Positions 1 through 9,137 are shown, counted from the first letter of the stretch. The stretch: DNA of 64,000 nucleotides from Muribaculaceae bacterium (GCA_023666425.1 JAMPCA010000005.1:53602-117601); one strand, 5' to 3'. The notes: generated from the letters alone by a model not told the origin. A program made the numbers and translations.

Positions 1-1
1 C

Positions 2-133
2 CCGCCATTTTATCGCGGCGAGGAGGTCTCTGATGATGTCATACAATCAAAGTATTTTGCGGGCTATGAATTTAAAAGGAGTTTATTAGTGGTTCAGCAG
101 GCTGTTATGATATGGTGCATGGCGGGCGCATGA
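2..133 (+). other. Possible 3' end of a gene cut by the window edge
   Basis: Two forward frames are open from the left edge. One runs to a TGA at 131-133 and the other to a TAG at 87-89. Both give short tails with no motif I recognise, so I cannot say which frame is the real gene end. The 150 or so bases before the AraC gene hold no clear terminator. Product unknown. Confidence 0.25.
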
Positions 134-241
134 CATGGAATCCTGCCCGTGCACGGAGCGGATATAGCATTTTGTACAACTTATATCAAAACTTTTTGCC
201 CGCCTGTGTGCTATTCTGTTTTTGGCAAGGAGGAAGCGACT

Positions 242-1147
242 TTGTATGAATGGAATGAGACGGTACAAAAAATGATAGACTGGATAGAGGCACATCTGAC
301 AGAGACACCTTCTCTTTTAGAAATGTCAAATCAGATTGGATATTCGCCATATTACTGTTCCAGCCGTTTCCATGAAATCGCAGGAATGACATTTAAGAGC
401 TATGTTGCAGGCAGACGGCTGGCCGCGGCTGCCCTGGAGATCCGGGATACCAATGCCCGTATCCTCGACATTGCGGTTAAATATGGATATTCTTCCCAGG
501 AGGCTCTGACGAGAGCGTTTATGAGTGCGTTCGGATGTACACCGGCCGCATACCGGAAAAATCCCGTTCCTATTGCTCTTTCCAATTTAAAAGTCGTATT
601 TTTCCCTGAACATTATATGAATAAAGGAGGACCTACGATGAGTCAGACCTTGTTGACAGATGCACATGTTCGCGTAGAGCATATTCCAGCCCACAAATAT
701 GTAGGGATCTGGGACATAGCGGCTACCGATTATATGAGTTTTTGGGGCAGACATGACTGTGACAGTATTTGCGGAACCATAGACAGCATGAGCCATGTTT
801 CGCATCCGATTGTTACCTGCCATACGGCGGGATGGTTTTATGAGGGAGGCAGCAAAGGATATTTTTATGGATTTGGCGTACCAGAGGATTATCAGGGGCC
901 GGTTCCTGAAGGGTTTGAGGTCAGGACGCTGCCTGCAAGTGATTATCTTGTTTTCTTTCACCCGCCCTTTGATTATCTGAAAGACTGTGGTGAAGTAATG
1001 GGAAAGGTCGAAAATCTGGCATGGAATTTTAATCCCCAAACGAAGGGGTATGAGTGGAACGAGGAAGCCTGCCAGGATTATCAGCGGCATTTCCCGGAGA
1101 TCATAGGCTATGAAGTTCTGCGTCCCGTTCGCAGAATAAAAAATTGA
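242..1147 (+). CDS. AraC-family regulator with GyrI-like effector domain
   Basis: Transcription factor of the AraC/Rob type. Residues about 10-105 form the double helix-turn-helix, including IGYSPYYCSSRFHEIAGM and the second-helix signature DIAVKYGYSSQEALTRAF followed by GCTPAAYRK. Residues about 135-300 look like a GyrI-like small-molecule-binding domain (VRVEHIPAHKYVGIWD to the end). I start it at a TTG because AAGGAGG lies 7 nt upstream, and the resulting N-terminus (MYEWNETVQKMIDWIE) is the usual beginning of this family. An upstream ATG at 149 has no ribosome site. It is about 301 aa and ends before a strong terminator, so it appears monocistronic. Proteins with this layout usually sense hydrophobic or cationic compounds; the ligand here is unknown. 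Confidence 0.85.
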   Translation: MYEWNETVQKMIDWIEAHLTETPSLLEMSNQIGYSPYYCSSRFHEIAGMTFKSYVAGRRLAAAALEIRDTNARILDIAVKYGYSSQEALTRAFMSAFGCTPAAYRKNPVPIALSNLKVVFFPEHYMNKGGPTMSQTLLTDAHVRVEHIPAHKYVGIWDIAATDYMSFWGRHDCDSICGTIDSMSHVSHPIVTCHTAGWFYEGGSKGYFYGFGVPEDYQGPVPEGFEVRTLPASDYLVFFHPPFDYLKDCGEVMGKVENLAWNFNPQTKGYEWNEEACQDYQRHFPEIIGYEVLRPVRRIKN

Positions 1148-1205
1148 GGATGCGTTACAACATCTTTCCTTTCCAGACAAAATAGTGACAGACATCAGTG
1201 ATCAG

Positions 1206-1240
1206 CCTCCCCTGCCGGCCGCAGGGGAGGTTATTTTTAT
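1206..1240 (+). terminator. Rho-independent terminator of the AraC gene
   Basis: A perfect 10-bp stem (CCTCCCCTGC at 1206-1215 with GCAGGGGAGG at 1221-1230) closes a 5-nt loop and is followed by a T-rich tract (TTATTTTTAT). Confidence 0.9.
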
Positions 1241-1303
1241 ACTCTAAAGAAGAAAGCGCCTGTTGAATGCTTTGGAAGATTTAACCAGAATTTAGTCCCC
1301 GAA

Positions 1304-1409
1304 TTTACTTAAAAAACGGATATTTAAGTAAAAGCGACGAATTTCTAATTGGAATTTAGTTTTATATTGACTTAATTTTACTTAAACTATATACTAATAT
1401 TTACCTAAA
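1304..1409 (+). promoter_or_regulatory. Array of TTTACTTAAA elements, probable operator region of the mannanase gene
   Basis: The 10-mer TTTACTTAAA occurs at 1304-1313 and 1377-1386, its exact reverse complement at 1323-1332, and a one-mismatch copy (TTTACCTAAA) at 1400-1409. The first two form an inverted repeat with a 9-nt spacer. The third lies between the -35 and -10 boxes and the fourth just downstream of the -10. An extra ACTTAA at 1370-1375 is spaced 10 nt from the one in copy three. The placement suggests repressor or activator control of the mannanase; the binding protein is unknown. Confidence 0.65.
1367..1395 (+). promoter_or_regulatory. Sigma-A-type promoter of the mannanase gene
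   Basis: TTGACT at 1367-1372 and TATACT at 1390-1395 are separated by exactly 17 nt. The coding start is about 60 nt downstream of the -10. The spacer contains one of the TTTACTTAAA repeats. Confidence 0.75.
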
Positions 1410-1456
1410 GATACCTGTGGAAAACGGGAGTATATAGCGAGTGGAAAGGAAGGTAA

Positions 1457-4400
1457 ATGATGAGAAGGTTAGGAAAACGAATGGTGGCGCTGACGCTGAC
1501 AGCGGCACTTGCCACCTCACTTTGGCCGGGGGGGTATCTCCCGGGAGCCGGTGAAGCGGTGTATGCGGCGGAGGCAGAGGAGGTTCTGGTCTGGTCAGGC
1601 GAAGATGATACGCTTGTGTTCACGGCCGGATCGGATGCGGCATGGAGCGATGCGGTCTTTGCCACGAATATTTCAGACGTCACGGTGGGAACGAATGTGA
1701 AGCTCACAGCGAAGGTAACGGCCGACGGAAATTATTCGGATCTGGACGGGGAGGAAAACGGAGATGCCAGCAATGCCATCCAGCTGGCGGGCGCAATCAA
1801 GACAGGAGACAGCTGGATATACGCTAAATCTGGCGATTATCCATTTTTGAAGGCGGAAAACCTTACAGACGGAGAGGCGGAGGTCACCTTCCATTATGAG
1901 GCAGAAGCCGGGGATTTGAAGGAAATCCTGTTCCAGTATAACGTTTCGGAGGCATATACCGGGACGATTACCATCAGTGATGTGAAGCTCTACAGCGTAG
2001 TGGAGGAGGAACCTGTGCTGCCGGAAAAAGAGCCGACGGTCGTGGCTGATTTTGCGGAAAATGCCAACGGCTGGCTGCCGGAGGCCGGTTACGCCTATCA
2101 CGGCGGAGATTCGGCATCGGGTGGAACCGCTAAGACCGTCATTGCGTGGGATTCTGCAAGGCAGGCGTTAAAGGTTTCGCTGGACTATTCGCTGGACAGC
2201 GGGGAGAGCTGGAGCGAGGCGAAGGTGAAGTATTACAACGAAGAGGGAATCGACGTATCTGCCTACAACCGGATCACCTGTAAGCTGACCTATCCGGAAG
2301 CGCTGGAGGGAAAGTTTAAGGCAAAGGTTTTTGCAAAGAATGATACTTCCGATACGGAAATCATAAATAAGGATACAGCATTTTCGGCGGAGACAACGGA
2401 AAATGGCATGTGTACGGCGACGGTTACACTTAAATTCAGCCCGGGTGAGGAGAAAATCACCTCTCTGACTCTCGGCATGATTGGTGTAAATACAGATTTT
2501 GCAGGTGACGTTTATCTGGATGATGTGACATTCTCCCAGTATAATGCAGGCGCTGACTTTGTAGATATTACAGAGACGCCCGGCGCAGGAACGCAGGCGG
2601 ATATCACGGGTATGCCCGCTTCCGTCTTTCTCGCCGACAAGGATGCGACGGCTTCCACTTTAGCGCTATACTCGTATCTTTTGAATATGGACGCAAAAAA
2701 TCAGGTGCTGTTCGGACACCAGAATGACACGCACAAGCAGGTCAATGCGGCGGGCTCCGGCTCCGACACGAAGGATCTGACGGGAAGCATCAGCGGTGTG
2801 ACCGGAATCGACTCCCTGGCTCTCACAGGTGCAGAGCTGGGACTGGATGACACCGATACGGCGGTTGCGCGGGCAGTGGAAATCGGAAAGGCTGCGGCAG
2901 AAGAGGGAGCAATTCTCTCACTGTCCACGCATATGCCGAACATGAGCAATGCGAAAATCACGCAGAACGCGGACGGAACCTACAACTTTGCCGCCTGCGA
3001 TTTCAATGAGTCGAAGGATCTGAGCAACAATTGCGCGAAAGAGGTTCTCCCGGGAGGCAGATACAATGAGCAGTTTAAGGATTATCTGGATGTGATCGCG
3101 GCGTATGCAAAGGGGCTTGGCGATATCCCGGTGATGTTCCGCCCGTTCCATGAGTGTGACGGCGGCTGGTTCTGGTGGGGCAGCGCGTCCACAGATGATG
3201 AGACTTACAAGGCGCTGTACAGGTATACCGTGGACTACCTGACCGGCGAGGGCGTACATAACTTTCTCTATATCTATTCCCCGAACGGGCCTGTGATGGA
3301 TACGGAGAAATATCTGAAACGTTACCCGGGAGATGATTATGTCGATGTGCTGGCCTTTGACTACTATGACGATTACAGCAGCGCGACGGCGGCGTTTTCA
3401 GAAGAGTATTTTGCGAATCTGAGAACCTCCTGCGAAAATATAAAAACACTTGCAGAGGAAAAGGGCAAGGCAGCCGCCATCGCGGAGGCAGGCGTGCGGA
3501 TTATGAAGGCGGACGGCTCGGACATGGAGGGGATTCTGGTAAAGGATAATCCCATCAGGGGGCAGAACTGGTACAGGCGCGTGAATGATGTGGCAGGAGA
3601 GACGGGAATGTCCTATTTTCTTCTCTGGGCAAATTTCTCCGACACGAATTTCTATATCCCCTACAAGTATAACGAGGGAAAGGGGCAGGAGCTGATCAAC
3701 GAATTTATTGCCTTTTACAATGAGGGATCTTCTGTTTTTGCAAATGGGACGAAGTTCTATGGTGAAGCGGAGAGTACAAATGTAAGTAATACAAACGCCG
3801 GGAATGCGGTGAGCGGTTATATCACAAACCTGATTTCCAGAGATGTGATCAAGGAGCCGCTTACTCTGCAGGCGAATGTAAAAAATGCGGACAGTGTGAA
3901 ATTCATCCTGAAAAATGGGGAAAACGTGCAGACACTTGCCGCGGTAAAGAAAGAGGCGGGCAGCTACACAGCGGAGGTAAGCTCCCGGATTCTGACGGCT
4001 CTTGGGAAAACGGATATCGGCGTCGTGGAACTTGTGGCGGTAAAGGGAGATATTGGGGAAATTCTTGTATCACTGAATTTTATCAGCTTCGGCAAGGATA
4101 AAGAGACACTCGCGGCAAACAAGCTTGAGGATTTTGAGCTCTACTATGGGGACGACGCGTTCCTGGACGGGTATTTCACAGAAAATTCCGCGGCGGGTTG
4201 CTCTTCGGCGTTCCGGCTGGACGGGACGAACAAGGCGGCCGGAAGCTATGGCGGAAAGCTGGAATTTACCTTGAAAAATACGAATTCCGAGGTCTGGACA
4301 GGAAGGATCAAGGCTCTTACGAATACCGATTTCTCCGGCTATAATGCTTTGCAGATGTGGGTGAAGCCGGACGGCACGAATAAGAAGGTGGTTGTTCAGC

Positions 4401-5668
4401 TCACGGACAGCTCCGGGGAGGAGTTCGAAGTATATCTCACCGATTTCGCGAAGGCCGGTACTACGGCGAAGTATGTGACCATACCCTTTGACTCATTTAC
4501 CGGAAAAGCCGGTGGAACTTTAAATACTGGAAATATTACGAAATTCGCGGTCTGGTGCAATTCCACAGAGGACAATACAGACCTGACCTCTGCCTTGTAT
4601 TTTGATGAGATTCAGGCGGTAAACATCACCGGAGAGCAGGCGGCAAAAAAGGATGCCAGCGGACTGATTATTACGGATGAGAGTATTTCCGCAGGAACCG
4701 GAGCAGGAGATGCCACGGGTTCTGGCAGCAGCTCCGCCGCGGCGGGCACACTCAGCAGCGGAAATACGGTGATTCTGCCGGATGGCAGCGTTCAGAGGAC
4801 AGAGACAGCCACAAAGGCGGATGGAAGCGAAGTCCGGACGGTGACGACCACAAGGCCGGACAACACGGTGACGATCGTGGTGAGCGGGCAGGAGAAAAAT
4901 TCAGCGGGAAAGACCGTGGAAGTAACGAAAACTACCAATAAGGATGCCTCCGGCGTGGTCACAGGTATCACAGAAGAGATGGTGATCCAGAATGCGGCGA
5001 AAAACACGACGGTGCAGGTGACCGTGGAGACGGATGGTGCAGGCAGAGCTTTGGCAAGTGCAAATGTGAAAAAGACCGGTACAGCGGTGGACTATGGGAC
5101 AAAGACAACCATTTCCGGTGGGATTGTGGCGCAGATTACAGAGGCGGCCGGCACCAGAGATGTGGTGATCACCCAGACGGTAGTTAAGAGCAATGGCAAA
5201 ACGGCCTACACAATATCCGTCAATGCGGGCAAGCTGTCGGAGGCGGCCGGTCTGAAGCTTGTAAAATACGACAGCGAACGTGGGGAGTATGTGCTTGTCA
5301 ACAAGAAGTCCTATACCGTTTCTGACAAAGGGAGCGTCACGCTGGCTCTTAAGGAAAACGGAAGTTATGAGCTGGTGACCCCGGCGGAGAAAAAAGCAAT
5401 AGTCAAAGAGATTTTGCAGACGGTGAAGCCTGCGAATAAAACAAAGACCGTTGCCAAGGGAAAGAAGACCACGATGAAACTGAGCGGGGAACTGAATATG
5501 GACAATGTAGCGTCCATAACCTACAGTACCAGCAAAAAATCGGTGGCGACCGTCAGTAAGTCCGGAAAGATTACTGCGAAAAAATCCGGGACTGTAACGG
5601 TGAAGGCGAAAGTGACCTTAAAAGATGGAACGACGAAGACCGTCAGTATGAAGGTAAAGGTAAAATAA
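1457..5668 (+). CDS. Secreted multidomain GH26 beta-mannanase
   Basis: Extracellular endo-beta-1,4-mannanase candidate of 1403 aa. Residues 1-36 are a signal peptide ending near VYAAEA. Two beta-sandwich, carbohydrate-binding-like regions follow (about 40-360). The GH26 catalytic domain spans about 390-760: it starts at LFGHQNDTH, has the acid/base in FRPFHECDGGWFWWG (E566) and the nucleophile in IAEAGV (E677). Another binding-module-like region (about 880-1060, with WVKPDGTNKKVVVQL) leads into a Ser/Ala/Gly linker, a repetitive beta-rich section, and a C-terminal Ig-like group 2 (BIG2) domain with VATVSKSGKITAKKSGTVTV. No LPXTG or SLH anchor is visible. ATG codons at 1457 and 1460 are both possible; AAGGAAGG favours 1460. 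Substrate by family: mannan, glucomannan or galactomannan. The next gene belongs to an unrelated cassette. Confidence 0.88.
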   Translation: MMRRLGKRMVALTLTAALATSLWPGGYLPGAGEAVYAAEAEEVLVWSGEDDTLVFTAGSDAAWSDAVFATNISDVTVGTNVKLTAKVTADGNYSDLDGEENGDASNAIQLAGAIKTGDSWIYAKSGDYPFLKAENLTDGEAEVTFHYEAEAGDLKEILFQYNVSEAYTGTITISDVKLYSVVEEEPVLPEKEPTVVADFAENANGWLPEAGYAYHGGDSASGGTAKTVIAWDSARQALKVSLDYSLDSGESWSEAKVKYYNEEGIDVSAYNRITCKLTYPEALEGKFKAKVFAKNDTSDTEIINKDTAFSAETTENGMCTATVTLKFSPGEEKITSLTLGMIGVNTDFAGDVYLDDVTFSQYNAGADFVDITETPGAGTQADITGMPASVFLADKDATASTLALYSYLLNMDAKNQVLFGHQNDTHKQVNAAGSGSDTKDLTGSISGVTGIDSLALTGAELGLDDTDTAVARAVEIGKAAAEEGAILSLSTHMPNMSNAKITQNADGTYNFAACDFNESKDLSNNCAKEVLPGGRYNEQFKDYLDVIAAYAKGLGDIPVMFRPFHECDGGWFWWGSASTDDETYKALYRYTVDYLTGEGVHNFLYIYSPNGPVMDTEKYLKRYPGDDYVDVLAFDYYDDYSSATAAFSEEYFANLRTSCENIKTLAEEKGKAAAIAEAGVRIMKADGSDMEGILVKDNPIRGQNWYRRVNDVAGETGMSYFLLWANFSDTNFYIPYKYNEGKGQELINEFIAFYNEGSSVFANGTKFYGEAESTNVSNTNAGNAVSGYITNLISRDVIKEPLTLQANVKNADSVKFILKNGENVQTLAAVKKEAGSYTAEVSSRILTALGKTDIGVVELVAVKGDIGEILVSLNFISFGKDKETLAANKLEDFELYYGDDAFLDGYFTENSAAGCSSAFRLDGTNKAAGSYGGKLEFTLKNTNSEVWTGRIKALTNTDFSGYNALQMWVKPDGTNKKVVVQLTDSSGEEFEVYLTDFAKAGTTAKYVTIPFDSFTGKAGGTLNTGNITKFAVWCNSTEDNTDLTSALYFDEIQAVNITGEQAAKKDASGLIITDESISAGTGAGDATGSGSSSAAAGTLSSGNTVILPDGSVQRTETATKADGSEVRTVTTTRPDNTVTIVVSGQEKNSAGKTVEVTKTTNKDASGVVTGITEEMVIQNAAKNTTVQVTVETDGAGRALASANVKKTGTAVDYGTKTTISGGIVAQITEAAGTRDVVITQTVVKSNGKTAYTISVNAGKLSEAAGLKLVKYDSERGEYVLVNKKSYTVSDKGSVTLALKENGSYELVTPAEKKAIVKEILQTVKPANKTKTVAKGKKTTMKLSGELNMDNVASITYSTSKKSVATVSKSGKITAKKSGTVTVKAKVTLKDGTTKTVSMKVKVK

Positions 5669-5685
5669 CAGCAAAAAGCGGTATC

Positions 5686-5743
5686 TTTGACTTACGAAAT
5701 AACCGTCCAGTCTTTCAAACATGGGAGTGGACGGTTATTTTTT
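5686..5743 (+). terminator. Mannanase terminator; left copy of a duplicated hairpin
   Basis: ATAACCGTCCA (5699-5709) pairs with TGGACGGTTAT (5728-5738) in an 11-bp stem followed by TTTTTT. A near copy of 5686-5738 occurs at 6544-6593, on the other side of the MNT/HEPN cassette. Confidence 0.85.
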
Positions 5744-5883
5744 CTGCCATCTTTTACTGTGTCGTTTGCCAGGCCAAAATCATAAGCGGGGAGGAAGGAA
5801 GAAATAAAATGGAAATGCAATAGCAATATGAGAAGAATTGTGCTATGCTATTAGAGAATACATTTCAGGTGTGGAGGCACAGA

Positions 5884-6180
5884 ATGACAGATTTAAAAAA
5901 AATATCTAAATTGATAACACCTATTGCACAAAAATATGGTGCAGACAGGGTGGCATTGTTTGGCTCAAGGGCAAAAAATACAGCCATAGAGACGAGTGAT
6001 TATGATTTTGTTATTTCAAGGGGGAAAATACAGTCATTGTTTCAGTTAGCATCCTTTATTGACGAACTTGAAATGGCGTTTGGAAAGAACGTAGATGTGA
6101 TTACAGATACATCAAATGATACTGCTTTCCTTGAAGAGATAAAGAAAGATGAGGTTGTCGTTTATGAAGCAAAGAGATAG
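5884..6180 (+). CDS. mntA: MNT nucleotidyltransferase antitoxin (MntA type)
   Basis: A 98-aa minimal nucleotidyltransferase. The catalytic GSX10DXD motif is intact: GS, ten residues, then DYD within LFGSRAKNTAIETSDYDF. In characterised MntA-HepT pairs, the MNT protein neutralises the HEPN ribonuclease by transferring adenylate groups to it. The ATG at 5884 is preceded by GGAGG at 6 nt; an in-frame ATG at 5845 has no ribosome site. The HEPN gene overlaps its end, the usual arrangement. The cassette is more AT-rich than its neighbours. Upstream there is a strong ribosome site in front of a tiny ATG-GAA-ATG-CAA-TAG frame at 5810, possibly a leader or a relic. Confidence 0.88.
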   Translation: MTDLKKISKLITPIAQKYGADRVALFGSRAKNTAIETSDYDFVISRGKIQSLFQLASFIDELEMAFGKNVDVITDTSNDTAFLEEIKKDEVVVYEAKR

Positions 6181-6535
6181 GAGGATACTGATAAAAATAA
6201 TGAATTATTGTATGGAGGTCTGCGATACTCATGTTTATTTCAAACAGGATAAAGAACTTTTTATGGATGAAAAATATGGTTTTATATACAGAAATTCAAT
6301 TACCATGCCAATATTACAGATAGGGGAACTTGCCAAAACGCTATCCGGGGATTTTTTGGATGAATACACAAAAATACCATGGAAAATGATTATGCGGATG
6401 AGAGATATTGTAGCACATCATTATGGCAACTTAGACTATGAAATTGTATGGAATACGTCTATATCAGATATATCAGATCTTTATCATGGGGTAGAAGAAC
6501 TATTAAGCAGACAGGATCGGCAGGAAACAAAATGA
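6164..6535 (+). CDS. hepT: HEPN-domain toxin (HepT type)
   Basis: A 123-aa all-helical HEPN protein (DUF86 family). The RNase signature RX4HXY is present as RDIVAHHY in MRMRDIVAHHYGNLDYEIVW, so it should be catalytically competent. It overlaps the MNT gene by 17 nt, implying translational coupling. I use the ATG at 6164 (MKQRDRR) with GAGG about 10 nt upstream; another ATG at 6149 is possible. Family members cleave RNA (reported targets include tRNA ends) and are silenced by AMPylation on the Tyr of this motif. The gene ends 9 nt before the right-hand duplicated hairpin. Confidence 0.87.
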   Translation: MKQRDRRILIKIMNYCMEVCDTHVYFKQDKELFMDEKYGFIYRNSITMPILQIGELAKTLSGDFLDEYTKIPWKMIMRMRDIVAHHYGNLDYEIVWNTSISDISDLYHGVEELLSRQDRQETK

Positions 6536-6543
6536 AAGCAGCA

Positions 6544-6593
6544 TTTGACACAAAATAACCGTCCAGTCTTTCAAGCGGAGAGTGGACGGTTAT
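6544..6593 (+). repeat. Right copy of the duplicated hairpin flanking the MNT/HEPN cassette
   Basis: It matches 5686-5738 over about 50 bp: TTTGAC, then AAATAACCGTCCAGTCTTTCAA, then GAGTGGACGGTTAT, with changes mainly in the loop. The 11-bp stem (6555-6565 with 6583-6593) is kept, but the T tract is replaced by GGGTTTG, so it may no longer terminate well. Confidence 0.8.
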
Positions 6594-6626
6594 GGGTTTG
6601 TCAAGTAAAGTGTGGATCCCCATATG

Positions 6627-7295
6627 CTAAATAATGTCTATAATACGCAACGGGGTTTCCATATTCTCAAATTCAGTTTTTCTTTTTGCAGGCTGGCTTG
6701 TGCCTTCCTTAAGATACCATACCGCTTGTACTGCTTTCATTCCAATTTCCCTGGCAGCTTCCAGTTCACCGCTTCCACCATCCCCCACATACAAGCATTC
6801 ATCCCTGTTCACACCTAGTTTTTCTATACATCTTTCAAATATAGCTGGATTTGGTTTTTGGATCCCTTCATCAAACGATAAGCAAATGACGTCAAAAAAG
6901 GGAAATAAAATACTTTTTTTAATAACCATTGCTTCTTCCGAAAAACAGTTACTGACCAGTCCAATCAGTATCCCCTTTTCTTTTAGTGCTTTTAGCATGG
7001 GAATAATTTCTATATGTAGGTGTTCGAATGCCTCTTCCCTGCTGTGAGTGCGCTTCTTTATGATTAGATTCATTTTTTCTTCTGAAAAACAGTCATTATC
7101 TTTAAGGATTTTTTCCAGAATCTCTTCTAAAGTAATTTTTCCGATCGTCCGGTCTTCTTCTGCTGAGCGCCATATTTCCTGAAAAGCTTTTTCTTCAATA
7201 TCCGCGTCAATTGCCATTTGAGTTCCAAAGTATAGTGGACTGTCAAAAAGAGTGACAAGAGTTTCAAACATATCAAATATTACAGCTTTTATCAT
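6627..7295 (-). CDS. HAD-superfamily hydrolase (subfamily IA)
   Basis: A 222-aa haloacid dehalogenase-like hydrolase. Motif I is FDMFETL: the nucleophilic Asp is present, but the second Asp of DxDxT is Phe, as in some dehalogenase-like or divergent members, so phosphatase activity is less certain. Motif II is GLVSNC, motif III is the Lys in IQKPNPAIF, and motif IV is YVGDGGSGELEAA. A helical cap lies between motifs I and II. GGAG precedes the ATG by about 9 nt. It stands alone between the toxin-antitoxin cassette (convergent) and the EAL gene (same strand, 41 nt away). It is relatively AT-rich. Substrate unknown. Confidence 0.8.
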   Translation of the reverse strand: MIKAVIFDMFETLVTLFDSPLYFGTQMAIDADIEEKAFQEIWRSAEEDRTIGKITLEEILEKILKDNDCFSEEKMNLIIKKRTHSREEAFEHLHIEIIPMLKALKEKGILIGLVSNCFSEEAMVIKKSILFPFFDVICLSFDEGIQKPNPAIFERCIEKLGVNRDECLYVGDGGSGELEAAREIGMKAVQAVWYLKEGTSQPAKRKTEFENMETPLRIIDII

Positions 7296-7336
7296 TTTAT
7301 GTACTCCAGCAAATTTGAATGATTTATTTGACCAAA

Positions 7337-9016
7337 TTAGAGCAAAGCACTCTCCGTCAGCATATCCTCCAGCTGCTCAATGGGCAGGGGCTTCGCGTAG
7401 AGATAGCCCTGAAACCATGTCGCGTTGTAGCTGCGCAGATAGCTCTCCAGCTCCTCGTTCTCCACGCCCTCTAAACAGGTAGTCATGCCGGCCTTGTTGG
7501 CAAAATCCAGAATCGCCCGCACCATGGCCTGATTCTTGGGATTGTCCACGATGCCGCGGATAAAGCTCATGTCGATTTTAATCTCATCCATCGGAATGTT
7601 CATCACGATGCTGGAAGAGGCGCTTCCGGTGCCGTAATCGTCCATGGCGACGCGGATGCCGTAGCTCTGGAAAAAGGCGACTTCCTCTCTGAGCACATCT
7701 AAGGGGAAATCCTTGCAGCGTTCCGTCAGCTCCATGCACAGATGGTCTGACGGGAAGCCGGTCTCTTTTAAAATGTCCAGCACTGCCTGATGGAATTCCG
7801 GGCGCTCCAGCTGTCTGGCGGAGACATTTACATTGAGGAAAAAGTTCGGCAGGAGCGGTAAAATCCGCTTCGCCTCCGTGAGCGCGGTCTTTAGCACATA
7901 ATTGCCGAGATCGTACATGCTCGGATCCGTCTCCATCCACTCAATGAACATGCCCGGGGGAACTCTCCCGTAGGGCTCCTGCTTCCAGCGCACCAGAGCC
8001 TCCGCCCCCACCACAGAACCGGTAGTCGAATCCACCACGGGCTGGTACTCCACATAGAAGCCCTTACAGCCCTCCCGGACAGACTGGTGGATAATTTTCA
8101 TAAGCTCAAGATTCACGCCGTGGGAGGTCTGCACCTCGTCGTTGAAGATAATGAGCTGTCCCTGATGCTTGTCAGCCGAGTGAGTAAGCGCATAGGATAC
8201 CTTGCTGTGGATTGCGCTCACGTCCCCCTCATAGTCGTCCAGCAGGATTGCGCCTGCGCTGATCTTGATGGAGACAAGCTTGCCCGTCACCACAATGCCG
8301 GCGTCCAGCGCGCCGCGGAGCTGCTGCTCAAAGGCAATGAGCTCCCTTCGTCCGGCACGCCGCATGATGAACACGAACTGCTCCCCGTCAAGACGGTAGA
8401 CCGCCTTGTCCGCGTCCATCATATAGATAAATTCCAGCGCCATCTGCTGTAGGATCTCATTGGCAAAATTTGCGCCGTAGATCATGCCGAAGTTGTTGAA
8501 GCCCACCACGCCGATCTTTAAAATGGCGAGCTTCCCGCCACCGGCAATATTGAGTTCCAGATCCTTCGAATAGCGCGCAAAAGAATACAGATCCGTCAGC
8601 GCGTCGATCTCGGGGAGAACATTTTCATTTTTCATAACGACGATCAGGTGGGTGCATGTTCCCGTTTCGTCCTTTATCATGTCCGTGTGGAAGCTGAACA
8701 TGTAAAAGCTGCCGCCCGTACCGCGTATGCGGATGCACAGCTCCTCCCCCACATGCTCGCCCCGGACTCTCGCCTCAACTCCCTCGAGATATTCATTCCG
8801 GTCGTAAGGGTGCACGAGATCTAAGAGTGACTGGGTAAATTCCGGGGAAATCTGGCTGTCGAGAGCAAAATATTCCTTTGTCTCCCGCGAGCACCAGGTT
8901 ATATTCGTCTGCAGATCCATGACCCACAGATAGGAGTCCTTTGTCAGGTGGTCAATGGAATCTATCATCGCAGCCATGCAGGCCGCGTCCTTTTTCCAGA
9001 AATCTATTTCATTCAT
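7337..9016 (-). CDS. PAS-GGDEF(degenerate)-EAL c-di-GMP phosphodiesterase
   Basis: A cytosolic 559-aa signalling protein with no membrane segments. A PAS fold (about 25-140) is followed by a GGDEF-type domain (about 150-290) in which the active-site signature is LDGEQF, so cyclase activity is unlikely. The EAL domain (about 305-555) keeps its catalytic residues: EALVRW, LNVNVSARQL, MELTER, MDDYGTGSAS, KIDMSFI, LEGVENEE and FQGYLYAKPL. It should hydrolyse c-di-GMP to pGpG, perhaps modulated by GTP at the dead GGDEF site and by a PAS ligand. The start at 9016 has AGAAGGAGG upstream; a longer frame to 9076 lacks one. Confidence 0.88.
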   Translation of the reverse strand: MNEIDFWKKDAACMAAMIDSIDHLTKDSYLWVMDLQTNITWCSRETKEYFALDSQISPEFTQSLLDLVHPYDRNEYLEGVEARVRGEHVGEELCIRIRGTGGSFYMFSFHTDMIKDETGTCTHLIVVMKNENVLPEIDALTDLYSFARYSKDLELNIAGGGKLAILKIGVVGFNNFGMIYGANFANEILQQMALEFIYMMDADKAVYRLDGEQFVFIMRRAGRRELIAFEQQLRGALDAGIVVTGKLVSIKISAGAILLDDYEGDVSAIHSKVSYALTHSADKHQGQLIIFNDEVQTSHGVNLELMKIIHQSVREGCKGFYVEYQPVVDSTTGSVVGAEALVRWKQEPYGRVPPGMFIEWMETDPSMYDLGNYVLKTALTEAKRILPLLPNFFLNVNVSARQLERPEFHQAVLDILKETGFPSDHLCMELTERCKDFPLDVLREEVAFFQSYGIRVAMDDYGTGSASSSIVMNIPMDEIKIDMSFIRGIVDNPKNQAMVRAILDFANKAGMTTCLEGVENEELESYLRSYNATWFQGYLYAKPLPIEQLEDMLTESALL

Positions 9017-9137
9017 CCGGCTGCCCCTCCTTCTGAATACTGTCCGTGCCGCTTCTGCACGAAGTAAAATAAGCACTTTACGCTCATTTTATCACAAATC
9101 AGCTTTATATACAATCCTGTCAAACCATAAAAATTGA

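Noticed and set aside
5810..5824. Five-codon frame with a strong ribosome site before the MNT gene
   Set aside because: Too short to support as a gene; may be a relic or leader, with no attenuator structure visible.
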